DNA from: an uncultured Clostridia bacterium
Lineage (GTDB): Bacteria > Bacillota > Clostridia > TANB77 > CAG-508
DNA length: 7,229 bases
NCBI GenBank assembly: GCA_944393755.1
Contig: CALYBF010000070.1
Span: 1 to 7,229, forward strand
Reading direction: 5' to 3'
Shown: piece by piece, positions 1 through 6,757 of the stretch
How positions within the stretch are numbered: the stretch's first letter is position 1
How the letters are laid out: each line of letters opens with the position of its first letter
Notes under the pieces: model-generated
The model's input: the letters and a program-made list of their open reading frames with translations, nothing else
Told to the model about the DNA's origin: nothing
The model's database searches: none
Position numbers and translations under genes: made by a program

Positions 1-753
1 ATAGAACATAATTACAAGATATTAGTAATTTCAACAGGACATAAAGATTCAACAATAGATAGATGCTTTTGGGAAGAAAAAAAGATAAAGAAAAATTTAG
101 GCTTGTTTGGACCAAATACAAATATTGCTATGGAAGATGGTGTTGTAGGACTAGAAACAATAATGAAAAGTAATAGGATATCTCCAGAGCAAATTACAAA
201 CTATACAAAAATAGTATTTAAAGATAGATTAGAAATATTACCAAGTTTTAAAGGCGAAAAAATAGAATACAATGAGCTTAAAACATATTATCCAGATATA
301 ATTAATTTAGCAAATAGATATTATGATTTAGTATTTGTAGATTTAGATGAAGAATTAGGAGAAGAGTTAAAAAATACAATATTATCAAATTCTAATTTGA
401 TAGTTGCAAATCTAAGTCAACGATTAACAAGCATAAATGAATTTATGAAAATAAGAGAAGAAAAAGAAGTTTTAAGTTCTAATAAAACATTAACATTAAT
501 AGGAAGATATGATAAATTCTCAAAATACACAATAAAGAATATTTCAAGATATATGGGAGAAAAAAATAAAGTCTCTACTATACCATATAACACATTATTT
601 TTTGAAGCTTGTGAAGAAGCAAAAGTCCCAGATTTATTTTTAAGACTTAGAAAAATCGACGAGGAAGATAGAAATAGTATATTTATAGAAGAAGTAAAAA
701 GAACTTCTGATAATATTATATATAGATTACAAGATTTAGCAATGAAGATGTAA
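1..753 (+). CDS. CpaE/TadZ-like P-loop ATPase, 5'-truncated by window edge
   Basis: Probable MinD/ParA-superfamily ATPase of the CpaE/TadZ type, which in Tad pilus systems positions the assembly machine at the membrane. The frame is open from base 1, so the real start and the Walker A loop lie upstream; a TTG at 103 is internal and should not be used. Of 250 visible residues, 5-14 (YKILVISTGH) occupy the place of the first strand after the P-loop. Residues 109-117 (DLVFVDLDE) look like the Walker B strand of this superfamily, and a segment near residues 50-80 (GLETIMKSNRISPEQI onward) resembles the CpaE-like region between them. The end is rich in charged helices. It ends inside the ribosome binding site of the CpaF-like gene, with 16 bases between them, so the two are co-transcribed. 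The order CpaE-CpaF-TadB-TadC is typical of Tad loci. Family call is fairly sure; whether ATP is bound cannot be judged without the missing N-terminus. Confidence 0.75.
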   Translation: MEHNYKILVISTGHKDSTIDRCFWEEKKIKKNLGLFGPNTNIAMEDGVVGLETIMKSNRISPEQITNYTKIVFKDRLEILPSFKGEKIEYNELKTYYPDIINLANRYYDLVFVDLDEELGEELKNTILSNSNLIVANLSQRLTSINEFMKIREEKEVLSSNKTLTLIGRYDKFSKYTIKNISRYMGEKNKVSTIPYNTLFFEACEEAKVPDLFLRLRKIDEEDRNSIFIEEVKRTSDNIIYRLQDLAMKM

Positions 754-759
754 GGAGGG
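752..759 (+). promoter_or_regulatory. Ribosome binding site of the CpaF-like gene
   Basis: AAGGAGGG, ten bases ahead of the ATG at 770, overlaps the stop codon of the preceding CpaE-like gene. It fixes the start of the ATPase so that its hydrophobic N-terminal segment is included, and suggests coupled translation of the two genes. Confidence 0.85.
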
Positions 760-769
760 TGGACAAACT

Positions 770-2731
770 ATGACAATTACAAATATTGTTCTAATATTAG
801 TTGTTTTGGGTTTAGCTGGTTATTTAATTTTTTATGTTGTAAAAAAGAAAAAAACAGCAGAAGTTGAAACAACAGTAAATGTGGACGATAAGACTTATAC
901 AATAGAATTAATGACAGAATTTGTTAAGAGAAGGTTAGACGAAATAACTAAAATTAACCTTTATGATATAGGGCTTTCTGAAGAAGAATTAAAAAGAAGA
1001 AAAAATAAAAAATATGAATTAAAGAAAGCTTTAAAAGGTTGTACATATGGTGATGTTAATGATAAAAGATATGTTAAAGAATTAATCTATGACTTGTTAG
1101 AAAAAGAATATGGAGTAACAGAAAGTAATATATCAAAAGCAATACCATTTGACATACCATCCCTACTTACACCACAAGATAAATTTGATATTTTAATATA
1201 TGTTTATAAAAAAGAATTTGCTTATGAAGCATTAACAGAATTGATTAAAAAATATAATTTAGCAGAATTAAAATATGTAGAAGGGGAAACAAAACCTTCA
1301 TATGTAATAACATCAAATGAAATAGAAGATATATTTGAAAAAGAGAATATTGTATTATCTTTTTCTGATAAATTAAATGTAGTAGTACAAAGAATATATC
1401 AACATTATAAAGGATATAGTTCAATAGATGAAATTAGAGATATGAATATAGACGGTGTTTCTGGTGGTGTATCAGGACTTCCAGAAAGTTTCTTAAGCCA
1501 AGTTGCACAAACAGATGGTGGAGATTACTTAAATCAAATAGCAGAACATAAAGTACCACGTGCTTGTGATAGTATCTGGATATTCTTCCAAGGTAAATCA
1601 ATACGTTTAGCGTTTTTATCATTTGGAACAGAAGCAGAATTAAAAAGAGTTTGTCAAAATATTTATAAATATAATAACCCAGGACAGTTATCAGATACAA
1701 ATGGTTATAAAATAAATGAAATGAAAGATGGTTCTCGTGTAGTTGTTGTAAGACCATCAATGTCAGAGACTTGGGCATTCTTCGTAAGAAAGTTTGACGT
1801 TAAACGTTCAACTTTAGAGCAATGGTTTAAAGGAGAACCAGGTAGTGATGATTCAATAGAATTATTAAAATATTTAGTAAAAGGTGCAAGAATTATATCA
1901 ATTACTGGTGAGCAAGGTTGTGGTAAAACAACAATGCTTATGGGTATGATAGAAAATATTTATGAAACAATGAATATCCGTGTTCAAGAAACTGCATTTG
2001 AGCTACACTTAAGAAAAATTTATCCAACAAGAAATATATTAACATTTAGAGAAACTGAAACAATTTCAGGACAAGAAGGTTTGGACGTTCAAAAGAAAAC
2101 TGACGGTTCTGTAAATATCATAGGTGAGGTTGCAACAGACCACGTTGCTGCATGGATGATACAAGCAGCACAGGTTGCTTCTAAGTTTACATTATTTACA
2201 CACCACGCAAAAACATTTCCAAACTTGGTAACAGCTCTAAGAAACTCAATGCTTAGAATTGGACAGTTCAATAATGAAAAAACTGCAGAAGAACAAGTTA
2301 TACAAGTATTAAACTTTGATATACATTTAACAAAAGACTTTAGAGGAAAAAGATATGTAGAAAGAATAACAGAGTGTATTCCAGTAGAAGAAAAAAATGA
2401 GTATACATTTGACCATAGAAAAGAAAAAACATTAGAAGGAAAATTTGATAAATTTTTTGATAATGCAACACATTATTTTGAAAATATTACTGATAGAAAA
2501 TTATATACATACAGAAACATATTAGAATATGTGGATGGAGAATATAAAATAACAAACCCAATAACAGAAAACAACTTAAGAGAAATGAGACTTAATATGG
2601 ATGCAACAGATGTTGAAAGCTTCGATAAATTTGTACAAAAACATTGGGGAAATAAAAAAGAAACAGTAGAAGTTTCAGCAGGGTTAAATGAAACTAAAAA
2701 AAGAGGAAGAAGAAAGAAAACAGAAGTATAA
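770..2731 (+). CDS. CpaF/TadA-type secretion ATPase with N-terminal membrane anchor
   Basis: Likely the hexameric motor that drives assembly of the Tad-like pilus from the cytoplasmic face of the membrane (653 aa). Residues 5-24 form a hydrophobic helix followed by KKKK, a predicted membrane span; typical CpaF/TadA proteins are soluble. Residues about 95-230 are a helical N-terminal region. Residues 265-342 match the CpaF N-terminal ATPase half (RACDSIWIFFQGK; then DGSRVVVVRPS and FFVRKFD). Walker A is GEQGCGKTT at 380-388. An acidic box lies at 428-440 (ETETISGQEG), a Walker-B-like VNIIGEV at 448-454, and a His-box equivalent FTHHAKT at 476-482. The usual family forms (VGEVRG, TTIHAN) are altered. 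About 110 residues follow the ATPase core, ending in a basic tail (KKRGRRKK, 643-650). The strong ribosome binding site supports this ATG. The gene sits between the CpaE-like and TadB-like genes. The family call is confident; the exact substrate is inferred from the downstream pilin-like genes. Confidence 0.9.
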   Translation: MTITNIVLILVVLGLAGYLIFYVVKKKKTAEVETTVNVDDKTYTIELMTEFVKRRLDEITKINLYDIGLSEEELKRRKNKKYELKKALKGCTYGDVNDKRYVKELIYDLLEKEYGVTESNISKAIPFDIPSLLTPQDKFDILIYVYKKEFAYEALTELIKKYNLAELKYVEGETKPSYVITSNEIEDIFEKENIVLSFSDKLNVVVQRIYQHYKGYSSIDEIRDMNIDGVSGGVSGLPESFLSQVAQTDGGDYLNQIAEHKVPRACDSIWIFFQGKSIRLAFLSFGTEAELKRVCQNIYKYNNPGQLSDTNGYKINEMKDGSRVVVVRPSMSETWAFFVRKFDVKRSTLEQWFKGEPGSDDSIELLKYLVKGARIISITGEQGCGKTTMLMGMIENIYETMNIRVQETAFELHLRKIYPTRNILTFRETETISGQEGLDVQKKTDGSVNIIGEVATDHVAAWMIQAAQVASKFTLFTHHAKTFPNLVTALRNSMLRIGQFNNEKTAEEQVIQVLNFDIHLTKDFRGKRYVERITECIPVEEKNEYTFDHRKEKTLEGKFDKFFDNATHYFENITDRKLYTYRNILEYVDGEYKITNPITENNLREMRLNMDATDVESFDKFVQKHWGNKKETVEVSAGLNETKKRGRRKKTEV

Positions 2732-2746
2732 AGTATTAGACTAAGA

Positions 2747-2755
2747 AAGGAGGTG
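2747..2755 (+). promoter_or_regulatory. Ribosome binding site that selects a GTG start for the TadB-like gene
   Basis: AAGGAGGTG lies 11 bases ahead of the GTG at 2767. No ATG in this frame is equally well placed before the first membrane helix, so the GTG start is preferred. Confidence 0.8.
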
Positions 2756-2766
2756 CTACATCTAAA

Positions 2767-4068
2767 GTGGATAACCAAGTAATCTATTATATAATGGGTG
2801 GAGCTGGTGGAGCTTTTGTATTAATAATATTAATTTATTATATATTATCTAAAAAAATGCAAACATCAGAATATAAAAGAATACAAAAGTTACAACAAGG
2901 AACTAAAGAAAAGTCTTTTTCAGCAGAAGTATTGTTCCAAAAGCTATACCTTACATATATAAAAATTCCTTTCATAAAGAGATATGCTTTAAAAATTAGA
3001 AGAAGATTGGAAATAATAAATATAGATGATGAGTATAATACCAGAAAGGGAACATCAAAAATACTAACAAAAGCATTAGCTATAATATTACCAATAATGC
3101 TTATTACTATTATACTAACAGCTAGTAATTATTTACTTATGTTTATATTATTAATATTTGAATTATTTATGATAGATACTTTTATAGATGGTTCAGTTGA
3201 CAAAATAGATAATAAAATATTAACACAACAAATAGATTTCTTTTCAGAAATAAGACACGCATATCACGAATACAATATGGTTGAAGAAGCGATTTACCAA
3301 GTTTCACAAGATGATGAAAAAGATATTTCAAGGCAAGGTGAAAAAATTTATGAAATACTAATTTCAGATGATCCTGAAATGGAACTTGAGAAATACTATG
3401 ATATAGCACCAAATAGTTTCTTAAAAGAATTTGCAGGAATATCTTATCTAACTAAAGAATTTGGAGATAGAAAAGTAGATGGTGCATCTCTATATTTGAA
3501 AAATGTTAACAATATAACACAAGAAATGCAATTAGAGATATTAAAAAGAGATAAATTAAACTATGTATTCCAAAGTTTATCAGTTATCTCTATAGCACCA
3601 GTATTATTACTAGAACCATTAAAAAATTGGGCAATTGATAATTTTAGTTTTACTGCTAACTGGTATTTAGGAAAACCAGGTATGATTGTTCAAATAATTA
3701 TTTTAATACTTACTTTTATATCTTATATATTAGTAAGAAAATTAAAAGATAATGGTTCTACAGCAATGAATACTAAAAATACAGAAAATCCTTGGCAAGA
3801 AAAATTATATAGAAAAAAACCAATTAAAAAGTTTGTTGACTTATTTATACCAAAAGAAGGAACAAAAGAATACAGAAAAGTTAAACAATTATTAAAAGAT
3901 TCAGCATCATCATTAAAGATGCCATGGCTTTATATTAATAGAATTGTACTTTTTGTAGTTGTATTTTTTGCATCAATAATAATTTTTATGCAATTACATT
4001 TAGTTGCAATAGATTATATTTATACAGAGCCAACTACTGATTATGATATAATACGGTGGGCTTTCTGA
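2767..4068 (+). CDS. TadB-like inner-membrane platform protein, probably the front part of a TadB-TadC fusion
   Basis: Polytopic membrane protein (433 aa) of the GspF/T2SSF-like TadB type, which forms the platform over the CpaF-type motor in the cytoplasmic membrane. Predicted membrane spans lie at residues 5-28, 102-118, 121-140, 270-290 and 305-325. A cytoplasmic helical T2SSF-like region fills about 150-265 (DFFSEIRHAYHEYN...). This is already a full TadB layout. Residues 330-390 then form a soluble basic stretch and 389-412 add one more span, resembling the beginning of a second unit (TadC). The reading frame stops at TGA 4066 just after DYDII-RWAF. Sliding by one base near 4054 instead gives DYDII-GGLSESDEAKAM and continues into the next gene without a stop. 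I infer that the C-terminal 100 or so residues belong to the TadC half and that the last four (RWAF) are out of frame. It starts 35 bases after the ATPase gene. Confidence 0.85.
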   Translation: MDNQVIYYIMGGAGGAFVLIILIYYILSKKMQTSEYKRIQKLQQGTKEKSFSAEVLFQKLYLTYIKIPFIKRYALKIRRRLEIINIDDEYNTRKGTSKILTKALAIILPIMLITIILTASNYLLMFILLIFELFMIDTFIDGSVDKIDNKILTQQIDFFSEIRHAYHEYNMVEEAIYQVSQDDEKDISRQGEKIYEILISDDPEMELEKYYDIAPNSFLKEFAGISYLTKEFGDRKVDGASLYLKNVNNITQEMQLEILKRDKLNYVFQSLSVISIAPVLLLEPLKNWAIDNFSFTANWYLGKPGMIVQIIILILTFISYILVRKLKDNGSTAMNTKNTENPWQEKLYRKKPIKKFVDLFIPKEGTKEYRKVKQLLKDSASSLKMPWLYINRIVLFVVVFFASIIIFMQLHLVAIDYIYTEPTTDYDIIRWAF

Positions 4069-4090
4069 AAGCGACGAAGCAAAAGCAATG
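4049..4090 (+). other. Frame-change site between TadB-like and TadC-like halves
   Basis: The upstream frame reads ATA CGG TGG GCT TTC TGA (stop at 4066). The +1 frame opens after a TAA at 4049-4051 and reads GGT GGG CTT TCT GAA into the downstream gene, so the change must fall between about 4051 and 4066. The downstream ATG at 4088 has no Shine-Dalgarno sequence in front of it (GACGAAGCAAAAGCA), unlike every other gene here. GCTTT-CTG-AAAGC at 4060-4072 can pair as a small hairpin around the stop. It may be a real mutation, an assembly error or programmed recoding; the sequence alone cannot tell which. Confidence 0.65.
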
Positions 4091-4843
4091 GAAGTTACAG
4101 AACAGGACAATATAATCTTAGATTTGTATAAAGGGAAAGTAAATACAACAGTAGAACAGATAAGAGCAGCAGTAGAAAGGTTAGATTATTATGAAGATGC
4201 AGAAGAGGAAGAATTAGACTCTGCTGCAGAAAGAATTTATGAAAAATTACAAGTAGTAAATAGTGAATACTTAAAGTGGTTTGAATTATTACTTGCTTGT
4301 GTATTTGCAGTAATTGGATATATGGCACCAATTTGGATATTATATTTCCAAGTTAAGATGAGACAATTAGAGATGGAAGATGAAGTAATGCAATACCAGA
4401 CAATTATTATGATGCTTATGAGAATTGAAAGGGTTAATGTTGAAATTATCCTAGAGTGGCTTGAAAGATATTCAAATATATTTAAACCACAAATTACAAA
4501 ATGTGTTAATAACTATGAAGCAGGTGCTTGGGAATCTCTAGAAGCAATGAAGGAAGAAGTTTCATATTTACCATTAATCAGAATAATAGAAAGCTTGCAA
4601 GCAGCAGTTGAAAAAATACCAATTAAAGATGCGTTTGATGAATTAGATTCAGAAAGAGATTATTACCAAGAAAAGAGAAAAGAATCAAATGAAAGACTAA
4701 TAAAGAGAAAAGGTATGATAGGAAAATTCATAGGTTTTGCACCAATGGTATGTATGTTTGTAGGATATTTAATAGTACCATTAGTATTTATAGGTTTAAC
4801 AAGTATGGGATCTTCATTTGAATCAATGACTTCTATGTCTTAA
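4088..4843 (+). CDS. TadC-like inner-membrane platform protein, probably the back part of a TadB-TadC fusion
   Basis: Second platform unit of the Tad-like machine (251 aa from the ATG given). Residues 1-60 are a soluble, very acidic helical stretch (AEEEELDSAAERIYEKL). A membrane span lies at 63-88, a T2SSF-like cytoplasmic helical region at about 98-205 (ends with a highly charged helix, DSERDYYQEKRKESNERL), and a final span at 211-237. A standard TadC has a pair of spans before the cytoplasmic domain; only one is present here, and its partner appears to be the last span of the preceding frame. With no ribosome binding site before 4088 and an open frame back to 4052 that encodes the plausible GGLSESDEAKA, the start given is nominal. 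I think this is the C-terminal part of one long TadB-TadC protein. Separate translation by re-initiation 19 bases after the upstream stop is the alternative. The GTG of the first pilin-like gene follows after 15 bases. Confidence 0.8.
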   Translation: MEVTEQDNIILDLYKGKVNTTVEQIRAAVERLDYYEDAEEEELDSAAERIYEKLQVVNSEYLKWFELLLACVFAVIGYMAPIWILYFQVKMRQLEMEDEVMQYQTIIMMLMRIERVNVEIILEWLERYSNIFKPQITKCVNNYEAGAWESLEAMKEEVSYLPLIRIIESLQAAVEKIPIKDAFDELDSERDYYQEKRKESNERLIKRKGMIGKFIGFAPMVCMFVGYLIVPLVFIGLTSMGSSFESMTSMS

Positions 4844-4844
4844 A

Positions 4845-4851
4845 AAGGAGG
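4845..4851 (+). promoter_or_regulatory. Ribosome binding site that selects a GTG start for the first pilin-like gene
   Basis: AAGGAGG, seven bases ahead of GTG 4859. Starting at this GTG restores the MENASKA N-terminus shared with three other genes downstream, which confirms the choice. Confidence 0.85.
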
Positions 4852-4858
4852 AAAATAA

Positions 4859-5602
4859 GTGGAAAATGCATCAAAAGCTCTTATTATGGCAGGAAGTGTA
4901 TTAATAGCACTTATGATTATTGGAGCATTAATATTAACATTTAGTAATTTAACTGCTTATCAAGAAACTAATACAAGAAGTACTCGCTCTACCCAAATGG
5001 CAGAATTTAATAGTCAATATGAAACTTATAATAGAAAAGATGTAAGAGGTAGTGATTTATATTCTTTGCTAAACAAAGCAATTGATTACAACAGAAGAGA
5101 GTCATCAGCAGGAACTAACTGGGCTGATAAAGGTCAAGAAATGGCATATGAGCCAATGATAATTAAATTTACAATTAATAGAGCAGAATTATCAGCAGAT
5201 GGTACTTCTAGGTTATTCGAAAAAGATACAAATGAAGTTACTGGTAAATCTAACGATTTTGGAGACAAAGTAAAAGATGAAATAGATGATTTAGAAGAGA
5301 CTTATGGACAAACTTCTCTTACTAATTTAACAACAAATCTTACTAAAATATTTATAGATGATAATGCAAGTGATGAGGAAAAGGAAGAGGCAGTTAAGAA
5401 TTTCAACTCGGCTTCTAGGAAGTTGACAGTAAAAAGTTTTTCAGAAATAGATAAAAAGAGCCAAATTCGTGAAGATGTATACAAGTATTATGAATATATA
5501 CAATTTAAAAGAGCTCATTTTGATTGTGAAAAAATAGAATATAACAATAAAACAGGAAGAATAACAAAAATGGAATTCAAATTTAATGGTAAATTTAATT
5601 AA
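4859..5602 (+). CDS. Pilin-like protein 1, single-span, MENASKA family, with long insertion
   Basis: Probable structural or minor subunit of the Tad-like filament (247 aa); function is inferred from size, topology and position directly after the TadC-like gene. Residues 1-6 (MENASK) precede a hydrophobic helix at 7-30. A motif FNxxYxxY...VRGSDLYSLLNKAIDYN at 50-78 recurs in the other members. The C-terminal segment FDCEKIEYNN-KTGRITKMEF (222-240) also recurs and holds the only cysteine, C223. Compared with the 142-167 aa members, it carries about 90 extra residues around 105-205, rich in Asp, Glu and Lys (DEIDDLEETYG, DEEKEEAV), probably an added domain or helical hairpin. There is no basic prepilin leader with a Gly-Glu type cleavage site and no sortase signal. 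I recognise the family as recurring in clostridial Tad-like clusters but know no assigned name. An alternative is a surface-exposed anchor or tip protein. Confidence 0.7.
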   Translation: MENASKALIMAGSVLIALMIIGALILTFSNLTAYQETNTRSTRSTQMAEFNSQYETYNRKDVRGSDLYSLLNKAIDYNRRESSAGTNWADKGQEMAYEPMIIKFTINRAELSADGTSRLFEKDTNEVTGKSNDFGDKVKDEIDDLEETYGQTSLTNLTTNLTKIFIDDNASDEEKEEAVKNFNSASRKLTVKSFSEIDKKSQIREDVYKYYEYIQFKRAHFDCEKIEYNNKTGRITKMEFKFNGKFN

Positions 5603-5614
5603 TAGGAGTAGATT

Positions 5615-6118
5615 ATGGAAAATGCATCAAAAGCATTGCTTATGGCAGCAGGTGTGTTGATTGGAATTTTAATATTATCACTAGCAGTATTTCTATTTGC
5701 AAACTTTGGTGCAGCATCTGCAGAAGCACATAAGCAAAACGAAGAAAACCAAATTGAACAATTTAATGTGCAATTTACTGCATATCAAGGAAGAACAGAT
5801 ATTACAATACACGATATTGTTACAGTTGCAAATTTAGCTAAGTCAACTAATCAGTCTTTTGGACTTACAGAGCAAACAGAAAATAATTATTATATAACAG
5901 TAAGTGCAAAAAAAACAACATCAGGAAATAAAAGTAAGATGGAAACATTTTCTTCTAAAGAATTAGATAATCTGGTGAAATCAGATTTGCATAATTTAGT
6001 AGATAGAGATGACGGAAACGGGAATAGTTACAAAGGTCTACCTACATATAGTTGTAATGTTACTATAAATTCTAATACAAGAAGAGTAAGTGAAGTAAAT
6101 TTTACAAGAAATGATTAA
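5615..6118 (+). CDS. Pilin-like protein 2, single-span, MENASKA family
   Basis: Small membrane-anchored pilin-like protein (167 aa), translated from ATG 5615 with AGGAG at 5604-5608, 12 bases after gene 1. MENASK is followed by a hydrophobic helix at 7-32. The segment QFNVQFTAYQG at 49-59 lines up with the FNxxYxxY motif of the other members, but the VRG part is replaced by TDITIHDIV. Residues 80-140 are polar and Ser/Asn/Lys-rich, as expected for an exposed globular domain. The only cysteine, C147 (TYSCNVTINS), matches the C-terminal cysteine of the others, followed by RRVSEVNF as the last strand. Probable minor pilin or alternative subunit, inferred. No leader peptide or LPxTG motif is visible. 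Confidence 0.7.
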   Translation: MENASKALLMAAGVLIGILILSLAVFLFANFGAASAEAHKQNEENQIEQFNVQFTAYQGRTDITIHDIVTVANLAKSTNQSFGLTEQTENNYYITVSAKKTTSGNKSKMETFSSKELDNLVKSDLHNLVDRDDGNGNSYKGLPTYSCNVTINSNTRRVSEVNFTRND

Positions 6119-6135
6119 ATTTATAAGAGGATATT

Positions 6136-6564
6136 ATGAAAAAATTAGCTATAATATTTTTAATAGGTGTAATTTTGATAGTTGGTATATCATATATGTA
6201 CTTAAATTATAAAGCAAATTATAATGAAGCAAGAAAAACAAATTACCAATTTGAAAGTTATTACGAAAAAGAATTTTATGGTGCAGATGTGGTTACACTA
6301 ATTAATAAAGCATATGATAACAATTTAACATCAGGTGTTGAAAGAGACAAAAATGGAATTTTTATTGAAAATGATACTAATTCAATTAAAATAGATGTTA
6401 AAATAATAGATAATGATACATTATATAATATGGAAACATTATATATTGGTGGTATGGACAAGTTTGTTCAAAATTATAATGGAATAAAGTTTAAATGTAC
6501 TAAAATAGAATATCACCAAAATAGAAAAATTAAGTATATGCTTATAGAACAAATTACACAATAA
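6136..6564 (+). CDS. Divergent pilin-like protein 3, MKK-type N-terminus
   Basis: Membrane-anchored protein of 142 aa that belongs to the same group by its body but not by its start. It opens with MKK and a hydrophobic helix at 3-23 (LAIIFLIGVILIVGISY) in place of MENASKA. Residues 39-63 (FESYYEKEFYGADVVTLINKAYDNN) match the conserved motif, especially gene 1 (GSDLYSLLNKAIDYN). Residues 118-135 (KFKCTKIEYHQNRKIKYM) match the C-terminal FDCEKIEYNN-KTGRITKM of gene 1, with its only cysteine at C121. The ribosome binding site AAGAGG at 6125-6130 is weaker than the others, so lower output is likely. Probable minor pilin or filament-base/tip component, inferred from sequence similarity to its neighbours and from the operon. 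A signal-anchored or secreted accessory protein is possible. Confidence 0.65.
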   Translation: MKKLAIIFLIGVILIVGISYMYLNYKANYNEARKTNYQFESYYEKEFYGADVVTLINKAYDNNLTSGVERDKNGIFIENDTNSIKIDVKIIDNDTLYNMETLYIGGMDKFVQNYNGIKFKCTKIEYHQNRKIKYMLIEQITQ

Positions 6565-6650
6565 ATATTTTAAATTAGTTATTAATATTACCAAGATATA
6601 AATTGGTTAAAAATATAAACAAAAGTAAAAAATTAAAGGAGGAATTAATT
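6565..6650 (+). promoter_or_regulatory. 86-base gap with small inverted repeat ahead of the major-pilin-like gene
   Basis: This is the longest gap in the window; the others are 12 to 41 bases. It holds ACCAA (6590-6594) and TTGGT (6603-6607), which can pair around an 8-base loop, with no following T-run, so it does not look like a terminator. A TATAAA at 6597-6602 could be a -10 box, but the matching -35 region (TTAGTT, 6575-6580) is poor. It might hold an extra promoter or an RNA-processing or stability element that raises expression of the following gene; support is weak. Confidence 0.25.
6635..6642 (+). promoter_or_regulatory. Ribosome binding site fixing the start of pilin-like gene 4
   Basis: AAAGGAGG, eight bases ahead of ATG 6651. 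The frame is open further upstream to a TTG at 6603, but only the ATG at 6651 has a ribosome binding site and gives the MENASKA start, so the longer form is rejected. Confidence 0.9.
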
Positions 6651-6757
6651 ATGGAAAATGCGTCAAAAGCCTTAATTATCGCAGGTGCAATATTACTTGC
6701 AATCTTAATCATATCATTAGGAATAATGATATACCAACAAGCATCAGGAGTAGTAAA
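6637..6757 (+). repeat. Direct repeat, copy 1 (5' end of pilin-like gene 4)
   Basis: Together with 7109-7229 this forms a direct repeat with an offset of 472 bases. I count four mismatches over 121 bases: one in the spacer (6648 against 7120) and three at third codon positions, all silent. The copy begins in the ribosome binding site and continues to the edge of the window, so the full repeat is probably longer. Confidence 0.9.

Noticed and set aside
103..105. TTG as start of the first gene
   Set aside because: The frame is open to base 1 and the residues before it fit the ATPase fold; there is no ribosome binding site ahead of it.
4066..4131. TGA at 4066 read as tryptophan (code 4) instead of stop
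   Set aside because: Read-through continues only 21 codons to a TAA at 4129 with an arginine/serine-rich sequence unlike TadC, so a frame change explains the data better than stop reassignment.
6575..6602. Promoter TTAGTT - 16 bases - TATAAA
   Set aside because: The -35 hexamer matches the consensus poorly and TATAAA-like strings are common by chance in DNA this AT-rich; kept only as a low-confidence note on the gap.
6603..6605. TTG as start of pilin-like gene 4
   Set aside because: The ATG at 6651 has an AAAGGAGG eight bases upstream and gives the family N-terminus; the extra 16 residues would be lysine-rich and unlike the other members.
6590..6607. Rho-independent terminator after pilin-like gene 3
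   Set aside because: The stem is only five pairs, A/T-rich in part, and no run of T follows.
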